Assembly: GCF_013093415.1 (NCBI RefSeq)
Contig: NZ_JABFBC010000001.1
Span: 1,054,001-1,118,000, forward strand
Source of the DNA: Halovulum dunhuangense
GTDB lineage: Bacteria > Pseudomonadota > Alphaproteobacteria > Rhodobacterales > Rhodobacteraceae
DNA: 64,000 nucleotides
Direction of reading: 5' to 3'
The notes beneath the pieces were generated by a model, which was not told the origin of the DNA, did not search any database, and worked only from the letters and a program-made list of their open reading frames with translations. Positions 1 through 8,678 of this stretch are shown here, piece by piece. Position 1 is the first letter of the stretch. The number at the start of each line of letters is the position of its first letter. Both the position numbers and the translations under genes were made by a program.

Positions 1-605
1 TCTCGAAATTGCAGAGCTGCGGCGTCACCATGCTCGACACGCCGACCGAGGCGCTGCCGGCGGCGTTGAACTACCTGGGCTATGATCCGAAATCCACCGA
101 CGAGGCGGAACTCCAGGAAGCCGCGGACCTGTGGATGACGGTGCGGCCCTACATCCGCTACTTCCACTCCTCGCAGTACATCAACGACCTTGCGAATGGC
201 GATATCTGCGTGGCGGTCGGCTATTCGGGCGACGTGTTCATCGCGCAGGCCCGCGCCGAGGAATCCGGCAACGGCGTCGAGATCGGCTATTCGATCCCGA
301 ACGAGGGCGCGCTGCAGTGGTTCGACATCATGGCGATCCCGGTCGATGCGCAGAACCCCGACGCGGCGCACCAGTTCATCAACTTCGTGATGGACCCGCA
401 GATCACCGCCGACATCACCAACTACGTCTGGTACGCCAACGCCAACAAGGCGTCGATGCCGCTGGTGGATCCCGAAGTGGCCAGCGATCCGGCGATCTTC
501 CCGCCGGAAGAGGTGAAGGCGAACCTGTGGTCGGCGCAGACCTACGATGCGCGGACCGATCGCATCGTGACGCGGCTCTGGACGCAGATCACCACCGGTC
601 AGTGA
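1..605 (+). CDS. potF: Polyamine ABC transporter substrate-binding protein, C-terminal part
   Basis: The gene enters from the left edge in frame 3 and ends at TGA 603-605, so about 200 C-terminal residues are visible. It reads as the second lobe of a PotD/PotF periplasmic spermidine/putrescine-binding protein. Visible features include the QSCGV-MLDTPTEALP stretch, a YSGDVF strand, the segment around WFDIMAIPVDAQNP and an AHQFINFVMDP helix near the end. The complete PotG, PotH and PotI genes follow immediately, which supports the call. The signal peptide and first lobe lie outside the window, so ligand preference (putrescine or spermidine) cannot be judged. Confidence 0.9.
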   Translation, partial: SKLQSCGVTMLDTPTEALPAALNYLGYDPKSTDEAELQEAADLWMTVRPYIRYFHSSQYINDLANGDICVAVGYSGDVFIAQARAEESGNGVEIGYSIPNEGALQWFDIMAIPVDAQNPDAAHQFINFVMDPQITADITNYVWYANANKASMPLVDPEVASDPAIFPPEEVKANLWSAQTYDARTDRIVTRLWTQITTGQ

Positions 606-662
606 CCGAATGCGGGCCGGCGGTTCACGCTGCCGGCCCGTTGCAGCGCAAGGGCAGAGCAC

Positions 663-1790
663 ATGGCCGAGCAGATCACCGCCGCGGATATCAAGCCTTG
701 GCGCAGCGACACCACCGCACCATTCATCCGTATTTCCCACCTGACCAAGACGTTCGGCGACTTCACCGCCGTCGATGACGTCTCGCTCGACATCTGGAAG
801 GGAGAGATCTTCTGCCTTCTGGGGGGGTCGGGCTGCGGGAAGTCGACGCTTCTGCGCATGCTTGCCGGTTTCGAGGTGCCCACCGCCGGCAAGATCGAGA
901 TCGACGGCCAGGACATGGCCGGGGTGCCGCCCAACGTGCGGCCCACCAACATGATGTTCCAGTCCTACGCGCTGTTCCCGCACATGACGGTCGAGAACAA
1001 CGTCGCCTACGGCCTGCGGCGAGAGGGGCTGCCGCGCGACGAGGTGCGCGACAAGGTCGCCGCCATGCTGAAGATGGTCCAGCTCGAGAAGTTCGCCGCG
1101 CGCAGACCGCACCAGTTGTCCGGCGGTCAGCGGCAGCGCGTGGCGCTGGCCCGGTCGCTGGTCAAGAAGCCCAAGCTTCTTCTGCTGGACGAGCCGCTTG
1201 GCGCACTCGACAAGAAGCTGCGCGAGGAGACCCAGTTCGAGCTGATGAACATCCAGGACCGTCTGGGCATCACCTTCATCGTGGTGACCCACGACCAGGA
1301 AGAGGCGATGACGCTCGCGACGCGCATCGGCGTGATGGATGCCGGCCGCATCGTCCAGGTCGGCGAGCCGCGCCAGATATACGAACACCCGCACTCGCGC
1401 TTCGTCGCGGATTTCATCGGTACCGTGAACCTGTTCGAGGGCAAGGTCGAGATCGCCGCCCCCGACCGGATGCGGGTGCAGACCGATGTGGGGCCGATCC
1501 TCGTGAACCCCGTCGAAGGCCTCAGCGCCAGCCAGTCCGTCGCCGTGGCCGTCCGCCCGGAAAAGATCGTGCTCGACCGCGAGCCGGTGCCGGGCGAGAA
1601 CACGCTGCAGGGAAAGGTGATGGATTACGCCTACATGGGCGACATCACCATCTACAAGCTGGGATTGCCGGGCGGCAAGACGATCAAGGTCAGCCAGGCA
1701 AACATGGGATACGACCGTAACCCGATCACCTGGGAAGAAGAGGTCTTCATAGGCTTTCCCGCCAGTGCCGGCGTGGTGCTGACCCGATGA
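663..1790 (+). CDS. potG: Polyamine ABC transporter ATP-binding protein PotG/PotA
   Basis: This 375-residue ATPase powers polyamine import from the cytoplasmic face. Walker A is GGSGCGKST (about residues 54-62), the signature is LSGGQRQR (about 152-159), Walker B is LLLLDEP (about 172-178), and the H-loop is VVTHDQEEA. The C-terminal ~120 residues form the TOBE-type regulatory domain of the MalK/PotA group (VAVRPEKI, then a late VMDYAYMGD segment). It starts 57 bases after the binding protein. Its TGA overlaps the potH start as ATGA, so translation is probably coupled. The length is normal for the family. Confidence 0.95.
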   Translation: MAEQITAADIKPWRSDTTAPFIRISHLTKTFGDFTAVDDVSLDIWKGEIFCLLGGSGCGKSTLLRMLAGFEVPTAGKIEIDGQDMAGVPPNVRPTNMMFQSYALFPHMTVENNVAYGLRREGLPRDEVRDKVAAMLKMVQLEKFAARRPHQLSGGQRQRVALARSLVKKPKLLLLDEPLGALDKKLREETQFELMNIQDRLGITFIVVTHDQEEAMTLATRIGVMDAGRIVQVGEPRQIYEHPHSRFVADFIGTVNLFEGKVEIAAPDRMRVQTDVGPILVNPVEGLSASQSVAVAVRPEKIVLDREPVPGENTLQGKVMDYAYMGDITIYKLGLPGGKTIKVSQANMGYDRNPITWEEEVFIGFPASAGVVLTR

Positions 1791-2641
1791 GCCGGCGCTG
1801 GCTGGTCATAGCCCTGCCGATGCTGTGGCTCGGCGTCTTCTTCCTGCTGCCCTTTCTCGAGGTGGCGCGGATCAGCCTGCTTGATCCGGCGATCGCGCGA
1901 CCACCCTACAGCGCGATGTTCGAGGCTGGCGTCTTCGCGGGCGATCTGGAGAATTACCTCTTCCTTCTCTCCGACAGCCTTTACGTCAACGCCTACCTGT
2001 CCTCTATCCGTATCGCCTTCATCTCGACCGTGCTGGCGCTGCTGGTGGGCTACCCGATGGCCTATGCCATCGCCCGCAGCCCCGAGCCGCGGCGCACCGT
2101 TCTGCTGTTCCTGGTGATCCTGCCCTTCTGGACCTCGTTCCTGTTGCGGGTCTATGCGTGGATCGGGCTTCTGAAGAACAACGGCCTGATCAACAACATG
2201 CTGATGTCGCTTGGCGTGATCGACGAGCCGCTGATCATGCTCCAGACCGATTTCGCGGTCTATGTCGGTATCGTCTACACCTATCTTCCGTTCATGATCC
2301 TGCCGCTTTACGCCAACCTCGTGAAGCTTGACGGGGCGCTGCTGGAGGCATCCTCGGATCTTGGCGCAAGCCCCGCGTCGACGTTCTTCCGGGTCACGTT
2401 GCCGCTGTCGCTGCCGGGCGTGCTGGCCGGGTCGATGCTGGTCTTCATCCCGGCGATCGGAGAATTCGTGATCCCTGCGCTGCTGGGAGGGCCGGACACG
2501 CTGATGATCGGAAGGGTGCTCTGGAACGAGTTCTTCTCGAACCGGGACTGGCCGATGGCCTCGGCCGTGGCCGTCGCCATGCTGCTTCTGATCGTGCTGC
2601 CGATCCTGTGGACACAGAAGCTTGTGGAGAGCCGGACATGA
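1787..2641 (+). CDS. potH: Polyamine ABC transporter permease PotH/PotB
   Basis: This 284-residue inner-membrane permease is the first of two PotH/PotI-type subunits. About six hydrophobic segments are visible, beginning with a membrane anchor at residues 5-27. The cytoplasmic EAA loop reads EASSDLGASPASTFFRVTLPLSLPG (residues about 189-213), as expected for coupling to PotG. The start overlaps the potG stop and the stop overlaps the potI start by ATGA. A neighbouring PotI gene of the same class makes a heterodimeric channel likely. Confidence 0.94.
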   Translation: MSRRWLVIALPMLWLGVFFLLPFLEVARISLLDPAIARPPYSAMFEAGVFAGDLENYLFLLSDSLYVNAYLSSIRIAFISTVLALLVGYPMAYAIARSPEPRRTVLLFLVILPFWTSFLLRVYAWIGLLKNNGLINNMLMSLGVIDEPLIMLQTDFAVYVGIVYTYLPFMILPLYANLVKLDGALLEASSDLGASPASTFFRVTLPLSLPGVLAGSMLVFIPAIGEFVIPALLGGPDTLMIGRVLWNEFFSNRDWPMASAVAVAMLLLIVLPILWTQKLVESRT

Positions 2642-3438
2642 AGCGCCGGTCGCTCTTCCTGGTCATCAGCGCGACGCTGGGCTTCGTGTTCCTCTACGTC
2701 CCCATCGTCTCGCTGGTGGTCTACAGCTTCAACGAAAGCCAGCTGGTGACCGTCTGGGGCGGCTTTTCGACCAAATGGTACGGCGAGTTGCTGCGCGATC
2801 CGCAGATCCTTGGCGCGGCCTGGATCTCTTTGAAGATCGGGGTCGTGTCGGCAACGCTGGCCGTGGTGTTCGGCACGCTCGCGGCGCTGGTTCTCGTGCG
2901 GTTCGGCGCTTTCTGGGGCAAGCCCATCCTGCGGGGCATGACGGCCGCACCCCTCGTCATGCCCGAGGTCATCACCGGCCTGTCGCTTCTCCTGCTGTTC
3001 GTCAGCATGGAACAGGCCATCGGCTGGCCGGCGGGACGAGGGATGCTGACGGTCATCATCGCGCACACCACGTTCAGCCTGGCCTATGTGGCCGTCGTGG
3101 TCCAGTCGCGGCTGGTGGACATGGACCGCAGCATCGACGAGGCGGCGCTCGACCTGGGTGCGACCCCGGTGCGGGTGTTCTTCGACATCACGCTGCCGAT
3201 CATCGCGCCGGCCCTGATCGCGGGCTGGCTGCTGGCCTTCACGATCAGCCTGGACGATCTGGTGGTGGCGAGCTTCACCTCCGGTCCCGGCGCCTCGACG
3301 CTGCCAATGGTGATCTTCTCCAAGGTGCGCCTCGGCGTCAGCCCGGACGTGAACGCGCTTGCAACGCTGATCATCGTGGTCGTGGCCGTCGGGGTCGGTA
3401 TCGCCTGGGCGTTGATGCAGCGCGGGCAGCGCAAATAG
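2638..3438 (+). CDS. potI: Polyamine ABC transporter permease PotI/PotC
   Basis: This 266-residue permease begins at ATG 2638, which overlaps the TGA of potH; an upstream in-frame start at 2608 would lie inside potH and is not needed. Six hydrophobic segments are visible, and the EAA loop reads EAALDLGATPVRVFFDITLP. The periplasmic segment after the first helix (SFNESQLVTVWGGFSTKWYGEL) is typical of PotC/PotI. It completes a PotF-G-H-I importer. The next gene begins 10 bases downstream, so the transporter and the polyamine-degrading enzymes are probably one transcript. Confidence 0.94.
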   Translation: MKRRSLFLVISATLGFVFLYVPIVSLVVYSFNESQLVTVWGGFSTKWYGELLRDPQILGAAWISLKIGVVSATLAVVFGTLAALVLVRFGAFWGKPILRGMTAAPLVMPEVITGLSLLLLFVSMEQAIGWPAGRGMLTVIIAHTTFSLAYVAVVVQSRLVDMDRSIDEAALDLGATPVRVFFDITLPIIAPALIAGWLLAFTISLDDLVVASFTSGPGASTLPMVIFSKVRLGVSPDVNALATLIIVVVAVGVGIAWALMQRGQRK

Positions 3439-3448
3439 GAGCCATCCC

Positions 3449-4414
3449 ATGAGCCAGGGCGACCAGGCCTTCCGCAAGCACGATCCCAAGGGGCGTTGGG
3501 CCGAGATGACCTATGGCGGCGCGCTGAGTTTCCTGCGCCGCCCCTACAGCCGCGATCTGGCGAACGTCGATGTCGCGGTCTGGGGCGTGCCCTTCGACAG
3601 TGCGGTGACCTATCGCCCCGGTTGCCGGCTTGGGCCGCGGGCCATTCGCGCCGCATCGGTCCAGCTGGCAGAGCTGAAGGCGTTCCCCTTCGGCTTCGAC
3701 CCGTTCGACCATCTGGCCGTGGTGGATTGGGGCGATGTGATGCTCGACCCGCACCACCCCGAGACCGTGGCGCCCATGATCGAGGCGCAGGCGGCCGGGA
3801 TCATCGCATCGGGCGCGAAATCGCTTGCGCTGGGCGGCGATCATTTCATCGCCTGGCCGCTTCTGAAGGCGCATGCTGCGGCGCACGGCCCTCTGGCGCT
3901 TATCCAGTTCGATGCCCATGGCGATCTTTGGCCTGACGATCCCGACCGCATCGACCACGGCACCATGATGGGCCGCGCCATCGCCGAAGGGATCGTCGAT
4001 CCTGCTGCCTCGACCCAGATCGGGATCCGCACCTACCACGATAGCGACATGGGGCTCGAGATCCTGTCCGCGCCCTGGATCCACCGCAACGGGGTCGAGG
4101 CGGCGCTGGACGTGGCCGTGGCACGGGCGGGCGCGCGCCCGGTCTATGTCTCCTTCGATATCGACGTGCTCGACCCGGCCTTCGCACCAGGCACCGGCAC
4201 ACCGGTTCCCGGCGGGCTTGCCAGCTGGCAGGCGCTTGAGATCCTGCGCGGGCTTGCATCGCTTGACCTGGTCGGGCTCGATGTCGTGGAAGTGTCGCCC
4301 CCCTTTGATGTGTCTGAAATTACGGCTATAGCTGGTGCTACCGTCGCTCATGACTGGCTGTGCCTTCTGGCCGAGCGCAAGGGCGCGGCCCGCCGTCCCG
4401 TGGGACGGCTGTAG
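3449..4414 (+). CDS. speB: Agmatinase/ureohydrolase family enzyme
   Basis: This 321-residue arginase-superfamily enzyme most likely hydrolyses agmatine or a related guanidino compound to putrescine and urea with a binuclear manganese site. The metal-ligand motifs are all present: GGDH (about 130-133), DAHGD (about 154-158) and SFDIDVLDP (about 235-243). The fold signature RLGPRAIRAAS lies near residue 60. Agmatinase fits best because of the PotFGHI importer upstream and the glutamylpolyamine enzymes downstream, but guanidinobutyrase or guanidinopropionase activity cannot be excluded from sequence alone. Confidence 0.85.
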   Translation: MSQGDQAFRKHDPKGRWAEMTYGGALSFLRRPYSRDLANVDVAVWGVPFDSAVTYRPGCRLGPRAIRAASVQLAELKAFPFGFDPFDHLAVVDWGDVMLDPHHPETVAPMIEAQAAGIIASGAKSLALGGDHFIAWPLLKAHAAAHGPLALIQFDAHGDLWPDDPDRIDHGTMMGRAIAEGIVDPAASTQIGIRTYHDSDMGLEILSAPWIHRNGVEAALDVAVARAGARPVYVSFDIDVLDPAFAPGTGTPVPGGLASWQALEILRGLASLDLVGLDVVEVSPPFDVSEITAIAGATVAHDWLCLLAERKGAARRPVGRL

Positions 4415-4431
4415 ACAAAGGCACTTTTGAT

Positions 4432-5796
4432 ATGACCTCCGAAGACTGGATTTCCCGAGTCCCCGCCGCGGTGCAGACCTGGCTGGGCGGACGCCGGGTG
4501 GAAGAAGTGGAATGCGTCGTCGCCGACATGGCCGGGATCAGCCGCGGCAAGGCGATGCCAAGCGCCAAGTTCGCCCGCGGCGACCGCATGTTCCTGCCGA
4601 CCTCGATCTTCTACCAGACGATCGATGGCGACTATGTGGACATGAACATCACCCACCAGTGGACCGAAAGCGACATGGTGCTGACGCCGGATTTCACCGC
4701 CGCCACCTCGTCGCCCTGGGCCGACGACGTGACGATCCAGGTGATCCACGACATCGCCGACCTGCAGGGCCGACCCATGCCGCTTGCGCCGCGCAACGTG
4801 CTGAAGCGGGTGCTCGACCTTTATGCCGCCGAGGGCTGGCAGCCGGTGATCGCGCCCGAGATGGAGTTCTACCTTACCAAGCCCAACACCGACCCCGACC
4901 TGCCCATCGAGCCGCCCATAGGGCGCACCGGCCGGGTCGTTGCCTCGCGCCAGGCCTATTCGATGACGGCGGTGGACGAGTATGGCCCGGTGATCGACGA
5001 CATCTACGAATTCGCCGACGCGCAGGGCTTCGAGCTGGACACCATCATCCAGGAAGGCGGCGCCGGGCAGATCGAGATCAACTTCCGCCATGGCGACCCG
5101 GTGCAGCTGGCCGACCAGGTGTTCTTCTTCAAGCGCACGATCCGCGAAGCGGCGCTGCGGCAGAACTGTTTCGCCACCTTCATGGCCAAGCCCATGCAGC
5201 ACGAACCCGGATCGGCCATGCACATCCACCAGTCGGTGGTGGACAGCAAGACGGGCGACAACATCTTCTGCGCCGCCGACGGATCGGAAACGGCGCTGTT
5301 CCACGGATTTCTCGCCGGGCAGCAGGAATTCCTGCCCAACGTGATCCCGATGCTTGCCCCCTATGTGAATTCCTACCGGCGCTACGTCCCGCAGGGGTCC
5401 GCGCCGATCAACCTGGAATGGGGGCCGGACAACCGCACCACGGGCCTGCGCATCCCGATCAGCAGCCCGCAGGCGCGGCGGATCGAGAACCGTATCGTCG
5501 GCATGGATGCGAACCCCTACCTTGCCTTCGCCGCCTCCCTGGCGTGCGGGTATCTGGGCATGAAGCGTGGCATGACCCCGCGCTCGGCGGTCATCGGCGA
5601 GGCATATAATTACGACTACGCCCTGCCGCGCGGCCTGCTGGAGGCGGTGGACGCCTTCGAGGAGAACCCGGCCATAGCCGAGGTGATCGGGCCCGAGTTC
5701 TGCGCGGTCTATGCCGGGCTGAAGCGGCACGAGGCGGAAAGCTTCCTTGCCGTCATCAGCCCCTGGGAACGCGAGCATCTGCTTCTGAACGTATGA
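4432..5796 (+). CDS. puuA: Glutamine synthetase family protein, gamma-glutamylpolyamine synthetase-like
   Basis: This 454-residue glutamine-synthetase-fold enzyme begins at ATG 4432, 17 bases after the ureohydrolase. It probably ligates glutamate to putrescine or another amine using ATP, the first step of the Puu pathway. Metal and substrate motifs are visible: the E-M-E-F-Y segment, the GAGQIEINF segment, the catalytic-loop HEPGSAMHIHQS, and NRTTGLRIP near residue 345. The adenylylation-type C-terminus of housekeeping GlnA is absent. The FAD oxidase downstream overlaps by ATGA, matching the PuuA-PuuB pair. The amine substrate is inferred only from context. Confidence 0.88.
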   Translation: MTSEDWISRVPAAVQTWLGGRRVEEVECVVADMAGISRGKAMPSAKFARGDRMFLPTSIFYQTIDGDYVDMNITHQWTESDMVLTPDFTAATSSPWADDVTIQVIHDIADLQGRPMPLAPRNVLKRVLDLYAAEGWQPVIAPEMEFYLTKPNTDPDLPIEPPIGRTGRVVASRQAYSMTAVDEYGPVIDDIYEFADAQGFELDTIIQEGGAGQIEINFRHGDPVQLADQVFFFKRTIREAALRQNCFATFMAKPMQHEPGSAMHIHQSVVDSKTGDNIFCAADGSETALFHGFLAGQQEFLPNVIPMLAPYVNSYRRYVPQGSAPINLEWGPDNRTTGLRIPISSPQARRIENRIVGMDANPYLAFAASLACGYLGMKRGMTPRSAVIGEAYNYDYALPRGLLEAVDAFEENPAIAEVIGPEFCAVYAGLKRHEAESFLAVISPWEREHLLLNV

Positions 5797-7103
5797 CGGA
5801 CCTGCTGCGCGAGAACGACCCGGACGGCGAGCATCCTGCCAGCTATTACCGCGCGACGGCTGCGCCGCTGCCGGACTGCCCGCCGCTGGATGGCGACCGA
5901 TGCGCGGATGTCTGCATCATCGGGGCCGGCTACACCGGGCTTTCGGCGGCGCTGGAACTTGCGGGGCAGGGGCTGGATGTCGTCCTGCTCGAGGCCAACC
6001 GCGTCGGCTGGGGCGCCTCGGGCCGCAATGGCGGGCAACTCGGCTCTGGCCAGCGGCTCGGCCAGCGCCGGCTGGAGCGCATGGCGGGCGAAAGGATTGC
6101 CCGCCAGCTCTGGGACCTGGCCGAGGAGGCAAAGCAAACCGCGCGTGATCATATCGCCGCGCATGGCATCGCCTGCGACCTGAAGCCGGGCGTTCTGCAT
6201 GCGGACCTGCATGCCCACGAGGTGCGCGACAGCCACGCGGATGCCGAGCATCTGCGCAAGGTCTATGGCTACGACCAGATCACGCCGCTGGACCGCGGCG
6301 GTATCGCGGCTGCGCTGGGAACCGACATCTATGCCGGCGGCGCGCTGGACATGGGGGCAGGGCATCTGCACCCGCTCAACTACGCGCTGGGCCTGGCCCG
6401 CGCCGCGATGGGCGGGGGCGTGACGGTCCACGAGAAGACGCGCGTACGCTCCGTCTCGGACAGCGCCCCGCACCGGGTCGTCACCGATCGTGGCACGGTC
6501 ACGGCGGGCCATGTGCTTTTCGCCTGCAACGGCTATCACGGCGGGGTGGACCGGCACGGGGCCGCGCGCGTCATGCCCATCAACAATTTCATCATCGCGA
6601 CCGAACCGCTGGGAGAGGCGCGCGCCCGTGCCCTGATCCGGGACGATGTGGCGGTGGCAGACTCGAAGTTCGTCGTGAACTACTATCGGCTCAGCGCCGA
6701 TCACCGGCTGCTCTTCGGTGGGGGCGAGACCTATGGCTACCGCTTTCCCGCCGACATCGCGGGCCTGGTGCGGCCCAACATGCTGAAGGTCTATCCGCAA
6801 TTGCAGGACGTGCGGATCGACCATGCCTGGGGCGGGACGCTGGGGATCACCACAAGCCGGATGCCGTATTTCGGGGCGACGGGTCACACGCGGCTGGCGG
6901 CCGGGGGCTTTTCCGGGCACGGGGTCGCGATGGCCACGCTGGCCGGGCGGCTGATGGGGCGCTACGTCCTGGGCGCGCGCGAGGGGTTCGAGACCTTCGC
7001 GCGGTTGCAGCCGCGCGGCTTCCCGGGCGGCGACCGGGCGCGCCATCCGCTGCTGGTGCTGGCGATGAGCTGGTACGCGCTGCGCGACCGGCTGGGGATA
7101 TGA
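5793..7103 (+). CDS. puuB: FAD-dependent amine oxidoreductase, gamma-glutamylputrescine oxidase-like
   Basis: This 436-residue flavoenzyme of the DAO/PuuB family probably oxidises the gamma-glutamyl-amine made by the upstream ligase. The dinucleotide-binding motif is VCIIGAGYTGLSAALELA (about residues 38-55), followed by the GRNGGQLGSGQ segment typical of the glycine oxidase/PuuB branch. A late GGGETYG-YRFP segment and GFSGHGVAMATLAG near residue 378 fit the C-terminal FAD contacts. The start ATG overlaps the ligase stop. Confidence 0.88.
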   Translation: MTDLLRENDPDGEHPASYYRATAAPLPDCPPLDGDRCADVCIIGAGYTGLSAALELAGQGLDVVLLEANRVGWGASGRNGGQLGSGQRLGQRRLERMAGERIARQLWDLAEEAKQTARDHIAAHGIACDLKPGVLHADLHAHEVRDSHADAEHLRKVYGYDQITPLDRGGIAAALGTDIYAGGALDMGAGHLHPLNYALGLARAAMGGGVTVHEKTRVRSVSDSAPHRVVTDRGTVTAGHVLFACNGYHGGVDRHGAARVMPINNFIIATEPLGEARARALIRDDVAVADSKFVVNYYRLSADHRLLFGGGETYGYRFPADIAGLVRPNMLKVYPQLQDVRIDHAWGGTLGITTSRMPYFGATGHTRLAAGGFSGHGVAMATLAGRLMGRYVLGAREGFETFARLQPRGFPGGDRARHPLLVLAMSWYALRDRLGI

Positions 7104-7117
7104 CAAGGGGACATGCG

Positions 7118-7936
7118 ATGCGCATCACCGACTGGGACGACGCCTATGCCAACCGGGACCATGTCCCCGACGCCGATGCGATCTTTGCCCGCTGGCCGGC
7201 CGAGGCGCAGGCCTTCCGCGACCGGCTTGGCGCCGACGGGCGGGCGCGGCTCGACCTGTCCTACGGCCCTGCGCCGCGCAACCGCTACGACCTGTTCCTG
7301 CCGGAGGCCGCGGCCGAGGGGCTTGTCGTCTGGGTGCATGGCGGCTACTGGCGGGCCTTCGACAAGAGCCTCTGGTCCCATTTCGCCGAAGGCATCGTTG
7401 CGGCGGGCTGGGCGGTCGCCATGCCCAGCTATTCCCTTGCACCGACTGCGCCGATCCCTGTCATCACGCGCGAGATCGCCGCGTCCATCGCCGCTGCCGC
7501 CCAGGAGGTGCCGGGCCCGATCCGCCTGACCGGCCATTCGGCGGGGGGGCATCTGGTGTCCCGCGTGGCCTGCACCGATACCACGCTGCCGGAGCAGGTG
7601 CTGGCGCGCGTTGCGCATATCCTTTCGGTCAGTGGCGTGCATGACCTGCGCCCGCTGTTGCGGCTGGCGATGAACGCGGATTTCAAGCTGGATGCCGCCA
7701 CCGCGCATGCGGAAAGCCCCGCGCTTCTGACCCCGCGCGACGGCGTCCGCGTGACGGCCTGGGTCGGCGGCGACGAGCGGCCGGAATTCGTGCGGCAGAC
7801 CACGCTGCTGGCAAATGTCTGGACCGGGATGGGCGCCGACATGGCGCAGGTCATCACGCCCCTTCGGCACCATTTCGATGTGATCGACGATTTCCGGGAT
7901 CCGCGCTCGGCGCTGGTGCAGGCGCTTCTGGGCTGA
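7118..7936 (+). CDS. Alpha/beta hydrolase, kynurenine-formamidase-like
   Basis: This 272-residue serine hydrolase starts at ATG 7118, 7 bases after AAGGGG; a further in-frame ATG at 7100 overlaps puuB but lacks a ribosome site. The oxyanion motif HGGYW (about residue 71) and the nucleophile elbow GHSAGGH (about 140) are clear. The fold resembles bacterial kynurenine formamidase and small esterase/lipase-type hydrolases. It ends the polyamine operon, so an amide or ester hydrolysis step linked to amine catabolism is possible but not shown. Its last 83 bases overlap the convergent gene on the other strand. Confidence 0.75.
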   Translation: MRITDWDDAYANRDHVPDADAIFARWPAEAQAFRDRLGADGRARLDLSYGPAPRNRYDLFLPEAAAEGLVVWVHGGYWRAFDKSLWSHFAEGIVAAGWAVAMPSYSLAPTAPIPVITREIAASIAAAAQEVPGPIRLTGHSAGGHLVSRVACTDTTLPEQVLARVAHILSVSGVHDLRPLLRLAMNADFKLDAATAHAESPALLTPRDGVRVTAWVGGDERPEFVRQTTLLANVWTGMGADMAQVITPLRHHFDVIDDFRDPRSALVQALLG

Positions 7937-8678
7937 GGCCCAGCGTCTCGGGGCGCGCCACTCTCGCGGGCCTTGGCCATGTCAGGCGGGCGATCGTCTC
8001 TGCCCGCACGCCGGCCAGGTCGAGTAGCGCCGTCCCCAGCCGCGTTGGCCCGGCATCCGCTGCGAAATCGATCGTGACAAGCCTGCCACGCGACAGCGCC
8101 GCCCGAAGCCGGGCCAGAAGCGGGGCCCAATCGTCGTCAGGGATCATGGACCGCGCGCTGATGGGCTTCGTCCCGTGATCCAGCTGGCGCTGGACGCTGC
8201 CGAGCCAGTCCTCGAAGGGGCGCTGATAGAAGACGAAGACGATTTCTGCGCCGTCATGCGCGAAAGCCTTCTCGAGTTGGGCCAGCCGCTGCTCGGCCGC
8301 GGGATAAAGCCCCCGCACGCCATGTCGGCCGGGCAGCGGGCCGAGCAGATCCTCGGAACTGACAAGCACGGCGGGCAGGTGGCGGCAGGACCGCGCAAGC
8401 CGTCGCGATTCCGCGGCGAAGCGGGCTGCAAGTGCCTCTGCCGAGGGGCGTCGCCTGCCCTTTCGCGCAAGGGCGGAAAGGCGGTCCAGCATCGGGTCGC
8501 GCGGGCCTATGACCGAAACTTCCGGCGAAAGGCGTGCGCGGTTTGCCGACAACAGGCGCTGTATCGTGGTGCTTCCCGTCTTGTGCGGCCCCAGGTGAAT
8601 GACGATCCGCTGGGTAGGGGCCATGGGCAGCAGGCGCGCGCTCACTGCCCGAAGCAGGGCGCGCGACCATGCCTTCAC
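7854..8678 (-). CDS. Sulfotransferase-like P-loop protein, second of a tandem pair
   Basis: This 274-residue protein starts at a GTG that overlaps the stop of the upstream paralogue (GTGA); ATG 8624 is an alternative. Near residue 25 it has the loop IVIHLGPHKTGSTTIQ, which resembles the 5'-phosphosulfate-binding loop of sulfotransferases. Later it has a conserved SSEDLLG segment and VFYQRPFEDWLGS. The gene shares this layout with its upstream neighbour, so the two are a duplication. The acceptor is unknown; sulfation of a surface glycan is a reasonable guess only. The tail overlaps the hydrolase gene on the plus strand by 83 bases. Confidence 0.65.
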   Translation of the reverse strand: MKAWSRALLRAVSARLLPMAPTQRIVIHLGPHKTGSTTIQRLLSANRARLSPEVSVIGPRDPMLDRLSALARKGRRRPSAEALAARFAAESRRLARSCRHLPAVLVSSEDLLGPLPGRHGVRGLYPAAEQRLAQLEKAFAHDGAEIVFVFYQRPFEDWLGSVQRQLDHGTKPISARSMIPDDDWAPLLARLRAALSRGRLVTIDFAADAGPTRLGTALLDLAGVRAETIARLTWPRPARVARPETLGLSPEAPAPAPSADPGNRRSHRNGAEGA